DNA of 64,000 nt from CAKUIA01 sp034180465 (GCA_034180465.1 JAXFOH010000086.1:1-64000), one strand, 5' to 3'; positions 1-8,924 are shown, counted from the first letter of the stretch. Program-made: numbers and translations. The notes: generated by a model not told the origin, from the sequence alone.

Positions 1-909
1 ATAGGCAAAGACGGCCGCAACATACGCTCGTTTGAATATTCTACGGCAACAACCCTTGTAATAGACGAAACTCCCGACTCGGTTATGATTTCGTCTTTCG
101 ACCCCGTAAAGAGGGAAACCGCAAAAATAGCCCTTGAAAACCTTATTGCCGACGGCAGAATAAACCCCGCTACCATAGAAGAACAAGTTAAAAAGGCAAA
201 AGACGCCGTAAGCGAGCTTGCATTAAAAAAAGGCAAAAGCGCGGTTGCCGAACTTGGGCTTTCGAATGTAGACACGTCTTTGTGCGAGCTTGTTGGCAGG
301 TTGTATTTCCACCTCTCGCTAAACCAAAATTCGCTGCAGCATTCTATGGAATGCGCTGTTTTGGCGGGGGCAATAGCCCACGAGCTTAACCTTAACAGCG
401 AGTTGGCAATGCGCTGCGCGCTGTTCCACGACATAGGCAAAGTTATGCCGCAGGAAAGCTTGGAAAACGCCGCAAACCACGCATTGGCGGGGGCAAACTT
501 TTTAAGAGCCTGCGGCGAATGCAAAGAAGTTGTTTCGGCGGCCGCCGCGCACCACGGCGATGTTGATTGCAGCGACGAATATTCCGCCATAGTGCGCATT
601 GCCGACACAATTTCGGCCGCGCGCCCCGGTGCAAGGATGGAGGCTTCGCAGGCCTATTTTAAAAGGGTAAAGCTTCTCGAGCAAATAGCCTACTCTTTCG
701 ACGGCGTGCAAGACGCCTATGTAATTCAGGCTGGCAGGGAAATAAGGGTTATCTTAAAACCCGAATCGGTAAGCGAAAACCGCGCGGTAGACCTTGCCGC
801 AAAAATAAGGTATAAAATAAGCGAATCGTACGACAGCCTCGGCCCTGTAAAAATAACCATAATAAGGGAAACTCGCTGGACGGAAACCTCAAAACAGCCA
901 AACGCTTAA
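1..909 (+). CDS. rny: Ribonuclease Y, C-terminal part (5' end outside window)
   Basis: RNase Y is a membrane-anchored endoribonuclease that starts mRNA decay. The frame is open from base 1, so the gene begins upstream of the window; the ATG at 85 is internal. The fragment opens in the KH domain with GKDGRNIR (the usual GKEGRNIR signature). It continues through the D-G-R-I-x-P linker into an HD domain with the metal-binding FHDIGK motif (HD at 427-432), and ends with the family's typical I-R-E-T-R tail. About 302 residues are present of the roughly 520 usual in the family, so the transmembrane and coiled-coil N-terminus is missing only because the window starts late. clpC follows after 60 bases on the same strand. 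The assignment is secure. Confidence 0.95.
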   Translation: MGKDGRNIRSFEYSTATTLVIDETPDSVMISSFDPVKRETAKIALENLIADGRINPATIEEQVKKAKDAVSELALKKGKSAVAELGLSNVDTSLCELVGRLYFHLSLNQNSLQHSMECAVLAGAIAHELNLNSELAMRCALFHDIGKVMPQESLENAANHALAGANFLRACGECKEVVSAAAAHHGDVDCSDEYSAIVRIADTISAARPGARMEASQAYFKRVKLLEQIAYSFDGVQDAYVIQAGREIRVILKPESVSENRAVDLAAKIRYKISESYDSLGPVKITIIRETRWTETSKQPNA

Positions 910-969
910 TTTTTAGGCTTTTTTTACGATAGCGCTTGCGCTAATAGTTATAATTTAAAAGATAGATAT

Positions 970-3447
970 ATGCCATATTTCACACCCAGAGCATTGCAGA
1001 TTTTCTCGTTGGCAAAGCGTCAGGCACTGTCGCTTGGACACAACTACATAGGCACGGAACATATCCTTTTGGGTATGATAGAACTTAACCAGGGCGTAGC
1101 CGTTACAGTTTTACGCAAAATGGGGCTTAATTTGGAAAACGTGCGCCAGCAGGTTATAGAACAGCTTGGAACGGGCCCCGCAAACGCGGTTAGCGCCGAC
1201 GACATACCGCAAACACCAAAGGTTAAGCGCGTTTTGGCGTTTGCGGGAATGGAGGCAGCCAGCCTAAAACACAACTACATAGGCACCGAGCACATACTTT
1301 TGGGTATTTTGCGCGACGGCGACAATGTTGCCGCAAAAATACTCACAAGCTTGGGGGTAGATATTAAAGACTGCCAAAGAGCCATTTTGGCCGAGCTAGA
1401 CCCTAATTTTATAGGAGACGCCCCGCAGCAAAACCCTGCCGATCCCGAAAAATCCGACCAAAAATTCAGCGCAATTAAGTCGTTTGGGCGCGACCTTACC
1501 GAAATGGCGAAGAACAACGCCCTGGATCCCGTCATAGGCAGAGAAAAAGAGATAATGAGGGTTATACAAATCCTTTGCAGAAGAACCAAAAACAACCCCG
1601 TTTTGATAGGCGAAGCGGGCGTTGGTAAAACCGCCATTGTAGAAGGTTTGGCGCAGGAAATAGCAAATGGCGTCGTTCCCGAAATTTTGACCAACAAAAA
1701 GGTAATTGCCCTGGATATGTCGGCAATGCTTGCGGGCACAAAATACCGCGGGCAGTTCGAGGAAAGGGTTAAGGCCCTTATGGAGGAAGTGGAAAAATCT
1801 AAAAACATAATTTTGTTTATAGACGAGCTTCACACCATTGTAGGTTCGGGCTCTGCCGAAGGCGGGGCTATGGACGCCTCGAATATGTTTAAACCCGCCC
1901 TTTCGCGCGGAACTTTGCAGTGCATCGGGGCAACCACCCTTAACGAATACCGCAAATACATAGAAAAAGACAGCGCGCTAGACAGGCGTTTTCAAAGCGT
2001 AACGGTAGACGCCCCTTCGGTGGAAGACACAATAAAGATTTTAGACGGCTTAAAAACCAACTACGAAAAGCACCACCACTGCAAGTATACGCAGGAAGCT
2101 TTGGAAAGCGCGGTAAAAATGTCGGACCGCTACATAACAAGCCGCCAGCTGCCCGACAAGGCAATAGACATTATAGACGAAGCCGGTTCGCGAGCGCGTA
2201 TTAGGGGTATGAAACGCCCCGAAGCCGTCGAAAAAATCACAGAGCAAATTGCGCAGGTTGAAGCCAAAAAGGAAGACTGCATTAAAAACCAAAAGTTTGA
2301 AGAGGCGGCAAAATTCAGGGATACCGAAAAAACCCTTACCGCCCAAAAAGAGGATATGCTTAAGGTTTGGCGCAAAAAGCTGGACGAAACAACCGTTGTT
2401 GTAGATAAAGACGATATTTTGGAGGTTCTTTCGTCGTGGACGGGCATTCCGCTAAGAAGAATGGCCGAAAGCGAAACCAAAAAGATTTTAAACCTCGAAA
2501 AAGAGCTGCAAAGCAAGGTTATTGGGCAAGACGAAGCAACCGCCACAATAGCTCGAGCCCTGCGCAGGTCGTGCGCGTTTTTAAAAGACCCCAAAAAGCC
2601 CATAGGTTCCTTCTTATTTATGGGGCCAACGGGCGTGGGCAAAACATATTTGGCTAAAATTTTGGCAGAGGAAATGTTCGGCAACCAAGACAGTCTAATT
2701 CAAATAGATATGTCTGAATATATGGAAAAGTTCTCGGTTTCGAGGCTTATAGGCTCGCCCCCCGGATATGTCGGGCACGAAGACGGCGGACAGCTTACCG
2801 AAGCCGTGCGCAGAAAGCCCTATAGCGTTATCCTTTTTGATGAAATTGAAAAGGCGCACCCCGATGTGGCCCAACTGTTGCTGCAGGTGCTAGAAGACGG
2901 GCGTCTTACCGACAGCCTGGGCAGAACTGTGGACTTTAGAAACACGATAATCATTTTAACAAGCAATGTCGGAGCGCACATAATGCAAAAAAACACATCT
3001 ATGGGCTTTGACGTTGGCATGGACACCGAACGCGACTACGAACGCGTAAAAGCGAAAGTGTTAGACGAAATGAAACGCGTGTTCCGCCCTGAGTTTATAA
3101 ACCGCATCGGCGACATTGTGCTGTTTAAGTCGCTAGATAAAACCGCAATTTCGAAAATAGTTTTGCTTGAAACCGAAAACGTTAAAAAGCGTTTGGCAGA
3201 GCGCGGCATAGAGTTGGTTTTAGACGAAAGTGCCGTAAACTTTTTAATAGGGAAAGGCTGGGACGAAAAATTCGGGGCAAGGCCATTGAAACGCGCCATA
3301 GAACGCGAGCTTGAAGACAAGCTTGCCGAAGACATACTTTCGGGTAAAATTGCCGAAGGCTGCGGCAAATTGTCTGTATTTTGCGAAGACGGCGCACTGC
3401 ATTTCAGGCAAAAAACACACCGAACAAAGCGTAAGGCAAAAGCATAG
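970..3447 (+). CDS. clpC: ATP-dependent Clp protease ATP-binding subunit ClpC
   Basis: ClpC is a AAA+ unfoldase that feeds substrates to ClpP. At 825 residues it has the full ClpC layout. A double Clp-N repeat lies at about 1-140, with the motif H-N-Y-I-G-T-E-H-I-L-L-G appearing twice. AAA-1 has Walker A GEAGVGKT at 214-221 and Walker B around ILFIDELHTI. A UVR-type coiled segment near 430-465 distinguishes ClpC from ClpA and ClpB. AAA-2 has Walker A GPTGVGKT at 552-559 and Walker B ILFDEIEKAHPD. A G-F loop (SMGFDVG) sits where ClpP contacts are expected. The C-terminus is Lys/Arg-rich. The stop codon abuts the hpt ATG, so the two are co-transcribed. ClpP is not in this window. Confidence 0.97.
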   Translation: MPYFTPRALQIFSLAKRQALSLGHNYIGTEHILLGMIELNQGVAVTVLRKMGLNLENVRQQVIEQLGTGPANAVSADDIPQTPKVKRVLAFAGMEAASLKHNYIGTEHILLGILRDGDNVAAKILTSLGVDIKDCQRAILAELDPNFIGDAPQQNPADPEKSDQKFSAIKSFGRDLTEMAKNNALDPVIGREKEIMRVIQILCRRTKNNPVLIGEAGVGKTAIVEGLAQEIANGVVPEILTNKKVIALDMSAMLAGTKYRGQFEERVKALMEEVEKSKNIILFIDELHTIVGSGSAEGGAMDASNMFKPALSRGTLQCIGATTLNEYRKYIEKDSALDRRFQSVTVDAPSVEDTIKILDGLKTNYEKHHHCKYTQEALESAVKMSDRYITSRQLPDKAIDIIDEAGSRARIRGMKRPEAVEKITEQIAQVEAKKEDCIKNQKFEEAAKFRDTEKTLTAQKEDMLKVWRKKLDETTVVVDKDDILEVLSSWTGIPLRRMAESETKKILNLEKELQSKVIGQDEATATIARALRRSCAFLKDPKKPIGSFLFMGPTGVGKTYLAKILAEEMFGNQDSLIQIDMSEYMEKFSVSRLIGSPPGYVGHEDGGQLTEAVRRKPYSVILFDEIEKAHPDVAQLLLQVLEDGRLTDSLGRTVDFRNTIIILTSNVGAHIMQKNTSMGFDVGMDTERDYERVKAKVLDEMKRVFRPEFINRIGDIVLFKSLDKTAISKIVLLETENVKKRLAERGIELVLDESAVNFLIGKGWDEKFGARPLKRAIERELEDKLAEDILSGKIAEGCGKLSVFCEDGALHFRQKTHRTKRKAKA

Positions 3448-3978
3448 ATGGAAGAGATAACACTAATTTCGTCAGACAGGATTTATTCTAGAATTGTAGA
3501 GCTTGCAAGAGACATCTCGAACTACTGTAAGGCGAACTGCATTTCGGAACTCAACGTGATTTGGGCAGCCGAAGGCGCAATAATGTTTGCGGCCGACTTG
3601 TGCCGCAAGCTGAACGTGCCCTATGTGCGCATTTCGTCGGTAAAAATTTCAACATACCAGGATTCCACAAAGCCCACGGGCGACGTAAAGGTAGAAAGGC
3701 TTAGCGGCGTATTTGCGGGCAAAGACATTCTGCTTATCGACGACATTCTTGAAACCGGCAATACGATGAAAATCATGGAAAACCTGCTTATAAACGCTGG
3801 GGCAAAAAGCATAAAAAAATGCGTATTGCTAAAGAAGAAAAATATTGCAAGCCCCGTGTGCCAAGCCGATTACGTTGGGTTTGAGATAGACGACTACTTT
3901 GTGTACGGCTACGGACTAGACTATCAAAATATGTACAGGAATTTTCCCGACATAAAGGCGAGAATATTAAATCCCTAA
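3448..3978 (+). CDS. hpt: Hypoxanthine phosphoribosyltransferase
   Basis: This 176-residue purine-salvage enzyme converts hypoxanthine or guanine plus PRPP to IMP or GMP in the cytosol. The PRPP-binding loop reads LLIDDILETGNT with the acidic pair at D98-D99. The C-terminal Y-V-G-F-E-I-D-D-Y-F-V-Y-G-Y-G-L-D-Y block is the family's base-binding and closing segment. The ATG starts one base after the clpC stop, so translation is probably coupled. A bidirectional terminator follows at 4015-4048, facing the convergent thioredoxin gene. In many bacteria hpt sits beside tilS-ftsH; here it is paired with clpC instead. Confidence 0.93.
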   Translation: MEEITLISSDRIYSRIVELARDISNYCKANCISELNVIWAAEGAIMFAADLCRKLNVPYVRISSVKISTYQDSTKPTGDVKVERLSGVFAGKDILLIDDILETGNTMKIMENLLINAGAKSIKKCVLLKKKNIASPVCQADYVGFEIDDYFVYGYGLDYQNMYRNFPDIKARILNP

Positions 3979-4014
3979 TATATTGTTTTGCGGAAAATAA
4001 AATTTTTAATACAA

Positions 4015-4048
4015 AAAAAATGCGAACTCGGCTGGGCTCGCATTTTTT
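4015..4048. terminator. Bidirectional terminator between hpt and trxA
   Basis: The inverted repeat AAAAAATGCGA (4015-4025) and TCGCATTTTTT (4038-4048) encloses a 12-base loop. A runs on the left and T runs on the right allow termination in both directions between two convergent genes. Confidence 0.8.
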
Positions 4049-4071
4049 GTGCTAGTTATTTAATGCCAAAA

Positions 4072-4389
4072 TTAAAGCTCTGTAAGGATTTTCTTTAGAG
4101 CTTCCTTTGTGGTCATTCCCGCCCTGCCCACTTCTTTGGCATTCTTAAAGAACACTATTGTGGGGATTTGCGTTATCGAAAACCTTTCGGCCAATTCGGG
4201 GCATTCGTCTACGTCAACTTTGGCGACAACCGCTTTTTTGGGGTCTATTTCGGCCGCCAAAGCATCTATTGTGGGCGCCAACATTCTGCACGGACCGCAC
4301 CATGTTGCCCAAAAATCTACTAACACGGGTTTGCCCGATGCTATTGTATTATCAAAACTTTCGTTATTTAAGTGAAGTACACTTGCCAT
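4072..4389 (-). CDS. trxA: Thioredoxin
   Basis: Thioredoxin is a small cytosolic dithiol-disulfide oxidoreductase. The protein is 105 residues with the canonical active site W-C-G-P-C at residues 30-34, the preceding D-F-W-A-T strand, and the cis-proline segment Q-I-P-T near residue 75. There is no signal peptide. It lies 14 bases downstream of the small tail-anchored protein gene (4404-4754) and probably shares its transcript. Confidence 0.96.
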   Translation of the reverse strand: MASVLHLNNESFDNTIASGKPVLVDFWATWCGPCRMLAPTIDALAAEIDPKKAVVAKVDVDECPELAERFSITQIPTIVFFKNAKEVGRAGMTTKEALKKILTEL

Positions 4390-4403
4390 AGTTCAATTTC
4401 CTG

Positions 4404-4754
4404 TTATTGCTGGACAACGGTTAAAACCGAAAAGGCAACTACGGCGGCAAACGCCAAAAAGTCTACCACGACCAGCAACGGGTTAACGGTTTTCTTATCG
4501 GCAAAATTTGCGTCGAATGAAGGGCGAATTTTGTCGGCACTAGTAGAAAAATTTACGGGAGAGGCCGCCACCGATGTTTTGGGCAGCGAAAACGAAGGAG
4601 CCTCCACCTTGGGAGCAGCAGACAAGTCGAGATTCACCTTTGGCGCGCCTTGCGCAACCTCTGGCTTGGCCGAGGGATTTTCGCCAAGAACAGGAGCCTT
4701 TTCTGCGGCCGCATTGGGATTTTCGGGCAATTCAAATTTTGTTTCTTCCGACAT
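4404..4754 (-). CDS. Small Ala/Pro-rich protein with C-terminal membrane anchor
   Basis: I do not recognise a family. The longest frame begins at 4814, but the ATG at 4754 is preferred because the upstream 20 residues have no protein character. From there the product is 116 residues: a polar, Ala/Pro/Ser/Glu-rich and probably disordered region (residues 1-90), then one hydrophobic helix (about 92-113) ending VVQQ at the C-terminus. That is a tail-anchored layout with no cleavable signal. It is the first gene of a two-gene unit with trxA 14 bases downstream, so a role in envelope redox or tethering is possible but unproven. Confidence 0.6.
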   Translation of the reverse strand: MSEETKFELPENPNAAAEKAPVLGENPSAKPEVAQGAPKVNLDLSAAPKVEAPSFSLPKTSVAASPVNFSTSADKIRPSFDANFADKKTVNPLLVVVDFLAFAAVVAFSVLTVVQQ

Positions 4755-4903
4755 GGTAATGTATAAGTTTGGTTTGTTAATAGTGCTCCATAAAGGAGAC
4801 TGCCCACAATTCAATATTTAACGCACGCTTTTGCAAGCTTTATTTTAATTTTAAGAACTTTTGGCAAACACAAAAAACATTTTGCAAAAAAGCAAAGGTG
4901 CGC

Positions 4904-5086
4904 TTGACAAACCGTATAATTACTGCAAGATTTTCGGGATAATGCGTAAGGAGTTTTCGGGTTCCGCTCGAAGTTCCCGCGGTTTTCGGGCAACACCCGT
5001 TTTAACGATGTTTTCTGCGAGTGGCAGATTACATGGCCGTATGAATTATACGACCCCAAAAGCCGTGCACAAAAAAGGACAAGCAA
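4904..5086 (+). promoter_or_regulatory. rpsO 5' leader with hairpins (possible S15 autoregulatory site)
   Basis: The 332-base gap between 4754 and 5087 holds no convincing gene. It contains a TTGACA at 4904-4909 and a TATAAT at 4915-4920, which are too close to act as one promoter. A G/C-richer stretch follows with a CGGG-CAACA-CCCG hairpin (4987-4999) and a CGTAT-GAATT-ATACG hairpin (5038-5052) just before the ribosome binding site AAGGAC. Ribosomal protein S15 represses its own mRNA through leader structures in several phyla. A similar role here is inference only. Confidence 0.35.
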
Positions 5087-5356
5087 ATGGCAGATAACGC
5101 TCAAGATAAAAGCAGCATAATTAAAGAATACGCCGTAACCGATAAGGATACGGGTTCGTGCGAAGTTCAAGTCGCATTGTTGTCGGCAAGGATAGCCCAC
5201 TTAACGGACCACCTCGCCTCGCACAAAAAAGACTTCCACTCGCGCAAGGGTTTGTTGGCTATGGCCAGCAGGCGCCGCAAGTTGTTGGCTTATCTTAAAC
5301 GCACCAATCTAACACGATACAACAATCTCATCACGAGATTGGGTCTTCGCAAGTAG
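5087..5356 (+). CDS. rpsO: 30S ribosomal protein S15
   Basis: This 89-residue protein is bS15/uS15, which binds 16S rRNA helices at the platform of the small subunit. The match is full length: an N-terminal helix region, then the conserved G-S-C-E-V-Q-V-A-L-L-S-A-R-I, the H-x-K-D-x-H-S-R-K-G-L segment, and the basic R-R-R-K-L-L-x-Y-L-K-R end. An AAGGAC Shine-Dalgarno lies 6 bases before the ATG. It is followed by its own terminator and then pnp, the classical rpsO-pnp order in bacteria. Confidence 0.97.
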   Translation: MADNAQDKSSIIKEYAVTDKDTGSCEVQVALLSARIAHLTDHLASHKKDFHSRKGLLAMASRRRKLLAYLKRTNLTRYNNLITRLGLRK

Positions 5357-5372
5357 AGATTTGCACAAAACG

Positions 5373-5404
5373 CTCTCTTTACTCTCTCGGGTAAAGAGAG
5401 TTTT
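5373..5404 (+). terminator. Terminator after rpsO
   Basis: A perfect 10-bp stem, CTCTCTTTAC (5373-5382) and GTAAAGAGAG (5391-5400), has an 8-base loop and is followed by TTTT. It probably attenuates read-through into pnp. Confidence 0.8.
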
Positions 5405-5480
5405 CATTTTCAAAAAATAATTACCTGGAACACGCAAACGTCCAATCCGTTCGGTTCACAACAACAAAGAAGAAACAATA

Positions 5481-7640
5481 ATGAAACAAAAATACTCAGT
5501 ACAAGTGCCCGATTTGGGCATAACAATATCTACGGGCACAATAGCCAAGCAGGCAAACGGCTCGGTAACAATACAATTGGGCGACACTACCGTATTTGTA
5601 AGCGCGGTTGCCGCTTCGCAGTTGCGCCCAGAGCAGGACTTTTTTCCCCTCACGGTAGACTACAGGGAAAATTTCTCGGCGGCGGGCAGGTTCCCCGGCG
5701 GATACTTTAAAAGAGAGGGCAAACCCTCCGAAAAGGAAATCTTAACCGCGCGTCTTTGCGACAGGCCTTTGCGCCCCTTGTTCCCCAAGGGCTTTATGAA
5801 CGAAGTTCAGGTTATCGGCCAGCTTCTTACAGCCGACGGCGTAAACGAACCCGACATTTTGATGGTAAACGGCGCAAGTGCGGCAATGTATATTTCCGAC
5901 ATTCCCTGGCAAGGCCCCGTTGGCTGCGTAAGAATTGCAGATATAGACGGCAACTTTGTGGTTAATCCCACCCATGAACAGATGCTGGATTCTACTCTGG
6001 ATTTGATTTATGTAGGCAATAAAACCGAAATGATGATGATTGAAGGCAGCGCAGAACAATATCCCGAAGACAAGTTTATTGAAGCTTTGGCGTTCGCGCA
6101 AACTCAGGTTCAAAAAATCATTGCCGCGATTGAAGACTTGGCAAAACAGGTTGCAAAGCCCAAAAAGGAATTCCCCCTAGTTGTTGTTAAGCCCGAAATT
6201 TTACAGATGTGCACCGACTTTGTAGGCGACAGGCTTTTGGCCGCGGTTTTCCAAGACAACAAGCTTAAAAGACAAGCCGATGTAGACGCCCTTATGGAAG
6301 AGGCGGCTGCCTTTGTTCAGGAAAAGGTTGGCGAGGAAGAATTCGACAAAAACCAAATTAGGTTGGCTTTCGAAGAATTGCAGGAAAAGGTATACCGCGA
6401 AAATATTTTGGACGCCGGCAAGCGTTGCGATGGCCGCGGCGTTAAAGATTTGCGCCCCATTGCATGCGACACAAACCTCTTCCCCGTTGTACACGGTTCG
6501 GCACTCTTCCAAAGAGGCGAAACGCAGGCGATTGTTTTCACAACATTGGGCACAACCAAAGATTGTCAGGAATTAGACGGTCTTACAGGCGGCAGCAAGC
6601 AAAAGTCGTTTATTTTGCACTACAACTTCCCTCCATACTCGGTTGGCGAAACAGGCAGGTTCGGCAGCCCGGGCCGCAGAGAAATCGGCCACGGCAACTT
6701 GGCTGAACGCTCGCTTTTGCCCGTATTGCCCTCCGAAGACAAATTCCCCTATGCAATCCGCTTGGTTTCCGAAATTATGGAATCGAACGGCTCCACTTCT
6801 ATGGCGTCGGTTTGCGGCGGCTGCCTAAGCCTTATGGACGCAGGCGTGCCGATAGAAACACCCGTAGCGGGTATTTCGTGCGGCTTGGTAACGCGCTTCG
6901 ACGAAAACCGCAATCTTTTAAAGCACGTTGTGCTTACCGACATTCTCGGCGCGGAAGACCACTTCGGCGATATGGACTTTAAAATTTGCGGCACGCGCAA
7001 GGGCATAACGGGCTTCCAGCTAGACTTGAAAATTACGGGGCTTTCGTTTGAAATCACAAAAGAGGCAATCTACCAAAACAGGGAAGCCCGCTTTAAGATT
7101 TTGGACATAATGGCGGCCGTAAAACCCGAACCTAGTGCCGAAACAAAGGAATGCGCACCCAAGATTAAGCAAATGCGCATTTCTCCCGACAAAATCGGCA
7201 TGCTTATCGGCCCCGGAGGCAAAAACATACGCCGCATATGCGAAATTTCGGGCGCGCAAATCGACATCGACGACGAAGATCCCGGCAGAGTTCTTATTTT
7301 TGCAAAGGGCAAAGCCGCTATGGAAAGAGCCGTTGCAGAAATCGAATTTACAATCGGCGAAATCGAAGTCGGCAAAACCTACAAGGGCATTGTTCGCTCT
7401 ATTAAGGAATTCGGCGCGTTTGTAGAATGCCTACCAGGCAAGGAAGGGCTAGTACACATCTCCGAATTGGCAGACTTTAGGGTAAACAAAACCGAAGACG
7501 TTTGCAAATTGGGCGACGAAATTATGGTTAAGTGCATAGGCATAGACGACAAAGGCCGCGTACGCTTGTCGAGGCGCGCAGCATTGTGCGAAGCCCAGGG
7601 CATTCCCTACGAACCCAAGCCCAGAGGTTCTAGAGAATAA
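5481..7640 (+). CDS. pnp: Polyribonucleotide nucleotidyltransferase (PNPase)
   Basis: PNPase is a phosphorolytic 3'-5' exoribonuclease and degradosome component. The 719 residues show the full order. The first RNase PH domain (about 10-145) contains the F-F-P-L-T-V-D-Y region. An alpha-helical linker is followed by the second, catalytic RNase PH domain (about 320-550). A KH domain has L-I-G-P-G-G-K-N-I-R near 573-582, and a C-terminal S1 domain (about 620-695) begins G-K-T-Y-K-G-I-V. Length is normal. The start ATG is the first in frame. No strong Shine-Dalgarno is visible, only purine-rich sequence (AAGAAGAAACAATA). Confidence 0.98.
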   Translation: MKQKYSVQVPDLGITISTGTIAKQANGSVTIQLGDTTVFVSAVAASQLRPEQDFFPLTVDYRENFSAAGRFPGGYFKREGKPSEKEILTARLCDRPLRPLFPKGFMNEVQVIGQLLTADGVNEPDILMVNGASAAMYISDIPWQGPVGCVRIADIDGNFVVNPTHEQMLDSTLDLIYVGNKTEMMMIEGSAEQYPEDKFIEALAFAQTQVQKIIAAIEDLAKQVAKPKKEFPLVVVKPEILQMCTDFVGDRLLAAVFQDNKLKRQADVDALMEEAAAFVQEKVGEEEFDKNQIRLAFEELQEKVYRENILDAGKRCDGRGVKDLRPIACDTNLFPVVHGSALFQRGETQAIVFTTLGTTKDCQELDGLTGGSKQKSFILHYNFPPYSVGETGRFGSPGRREIGHGNLAERSLLPVLPSEDKFPYAIRLVSEIMESNGSTSMASVCGGCLSLMDAGVPIETPVAGISCGLVTRFDENRNLLKHVVLTDILGAEDHFGDMDFKICGTRKGITGFQLDLKITGLSFEITKEAIYQNREARFKILDIMAAVKPEPSAETKECAPKIKQMRISPDKIGMLIGPGGKNIRRICEISGAQIDIDDEDPGRVLIFAKGKAAMERAVAEIEFTIGEIEVGKTYKGIVRSIKEFGAFVECLPGKEGLVHISELADFRVNKTEDVCKLGDEIMVKCIGIDDKGRVRLSRRAALCEAQGIPYEPKPRGSRE

Positions 7641-7661
7641 TTAACCGGCAATAAATAAAAC

Positions 7662-7692
7662 AAAAATCCCCGAAAAACTTAGGGGATTTTTT
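7662..7692 (+). terminator. Terminator after pnp
   Basis: The stem AAAAATCCCC (7662-7671) and GGGGATTTTT (7682-7691) is followed by further T, directly downstream of the pnp stop. Confidence 0.85.
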
Positions 7693-7733
7693 GTGCGCAA
7701 ATTTCCGCAAAAAATTTTCACAAAATAAAAAAC

Positions 7734-7764
7734 AAAAAAACCGAACGGCAAAACCGCTCGGTTT
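7734..7764 (-). terminator. Terminator after the ferredoxin gene
   Basis: Read on the minus strand, CCGAGCGG and CCGTTCGG pair (one G-U) around a short loop and are followed by seven T. It lies just beyond the ferredoxin stop codon. Confidence 0.8.
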
Positions 7765-7783
7765 AAATTAAAAAAACGTAAAA

Positions 7784-8014
7784 CTATTCGCCGTCGTTGC
7801 CGATAGCGTTTACGGGGCAAGATTCCATTGCCTCTGTGCACGAAGCCACTTCTGCGTCGGAAGCGGGCTGCTGCTTAACATACGACATACCCTCGTCGTT
7901 TCTGTCGAAAAATTCGGGAGCCATTTGTCTGCAAAGATCGCAATCGATGCACTGTTTATCTACATAGAATTTGCCTTCTACGTTTAATTGTGTTTTGTCG
8001 TTTTTATCTGCCAT
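7784..8014 (-). CDS. [4Fe-4S] ferredoxin
   Basis: This small acidic electron carrier is 76 residues from the ATG at 8014; an ATG five codons upstream at 8029 is possible but adds an un-ferredoxin-like M-F-I-G-I. Cysteines 22, 25 and 28 (C-I-D-C-D-L-C) plus C66 in S-C-P-V-N-A-I are placed to hold a single 4Fe-4S cluster. C59 is extra and could form a disulfide with a neighbouring cysteine, as in single-cluster ferredoxins of other phyla. The partner enzyme is not evident from the neighbours. It is monocistronic, with its own terminator. Confidence 0.88.
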   Translation of the reverse strand: MADKNDKTQLNVEGKFYVDKQCIDCDLCRQMAPEFFDRNDEGMSYVKQQPASDAEVASCTEAMESCPVNAIGNDGE

Positions 8015-8125
8015 AATGCCGATAAACATTGGCTAAATTCGCTCTTTCGTCAAGTTTTTTCGGCTAAAAAATTATCTTGTATAATGCGCGGGCATACTAG
8101 TAGATTATCAGCCTAAAATAGGTAT

Positions 8126-8554
8126 ATGCAAAACGCAAAAACAATAGGTGCGCTAAGCAGCATTCTTGCCGTAAATGCAAACAATGCCAACGATGTTTGC
8201 TACGGCGTAAACTATGCCGTACACGGGCACAATGCACTGCGAAGCTCGCCAGAAATTGCAAAACGCCTGCTTAAAATTTACGACGAAGACGCCGCCGTTG
8301 AATATTTGGCGTTCGACGGCGACTATTTCGACCCGCTTTTTGCCATTGTACGCCTAAAAGAGGCCTTAATGCGCTTGACAGGCTACAAACGCTCGATTTT
8401 GATAATCGAGTCGCTTTCGAAAAGCTCGCTAAACGGCAAAAAGCGAAAGTCGCCAAAAAGCGAACTTCGCCTGCGCGAAAATGCGGCGTTTATAGAAAGC
8501 TACGCCGAAAAGTTCGAAAAATACATTCAAAACCTCGAAATAATATTTATATGA
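8126..8554 (+). CDS. Uncharacterised 142-residue protein, overlaps HIT gene
   Basis: No recognisable family. The product is soluble-looking and mixed alpha/beta. It has A-S-residue-rich starts, a central acidic segment near F-D-G-D-Y-F-D-P, a basic patch (G-K-K-R-K-S-P-K-S) near residue 105, and a helical tail. Its stop overlaps the HIT-family start by four bases (ATGA), so the two are translationally coupled and likely work in the same process. Codon use matches the neighbours, supporting a real gene. Confidence 0.65.
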   Translation: MQNAKTIGALSSILAVNANNANDVCYGVNYAVHGHNALRSSPEIAKRLLKIYDEDAAVEYLAFDGDYFDPLFAIVRLKEALMRLTGYKRSILIIESLSKSSLNGKKRKSPKSELRLRENAAFIESYAEKFEKYIQNLEIIFI

Positions 8555-8889
8555 AAACACTGTTCGAAAAGATTATAGACGGCGAACTTCCGTCGAACAA
8601 AGTATACGAAGACGAATCGTTTTTCGCCTTTAGGGATATTGCTCCTCAAGCTCCCACGCACGTTATATTGGTGCCAAAGCGCGTTATACCGCGCATTGCC
8701 GAGGCAAAAGAAGGCGATGCCGATCTTTTGGGGCGTTTAATGCTAACTGCGGCAAAAATAGCCAAGCAGGAAAAGCTAGATAAAGGCTTTAGAATTGTAA
8801 TAAACAACGGGCCTTTCGGCGGCGAAACCGTGCCGCACTTGCATGTGCATATTCTGGGAGGCCGCCAATTAAAATGGCCACCCTGCTGA
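8551..8889 (+). CDS. HIT (histidine triad) family nucleotide hydrolase
   Basis: The protein is 112 residues and resembles HinT-type purine nucleoside phosphoramidases. The histidine triad reads P-H-L-H-V-H-I-L-G-G with histidines at 96, 98 and 100. The N-terminal F-E-K-I-I-D-G-E-L-P-S segment and the A-P-x-H-V-I-L-V-P-K block are also typical. These cytosolic enzymes hydrolyse AMP-lysine-type or aminoacyl-adenylate substrates. It is coupled to the unknown gene upstream by an ATGA overlap. Confidence 0.92.
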   Translation: MKTLFEKIIDGELPSNKVYEDESFFAFRDIAPQAPTHVILVPKRVIPRIAEAKEGDADLLGRLMLTAAKIAKQEKLDKGFRIVINNGPFGGETVPHLHVHILGGRQLKWPPC

Positions 8890-8924
8890 TTGTGTATTTA
8901 AAATTATTCCCGCAAAAAATTAAT

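Noticed and set aside
4904..4920. TTGACA and TATAAT as one promoter
   Set aside because: Only 5 bases separate the two boxes, which cannot be one sigma-70 promoter.
4861..5097. 78-residue frame before rpsO
   Set aside because: TTG start, no ribosome binding site, and it spans the hairpins and the rpsO start.
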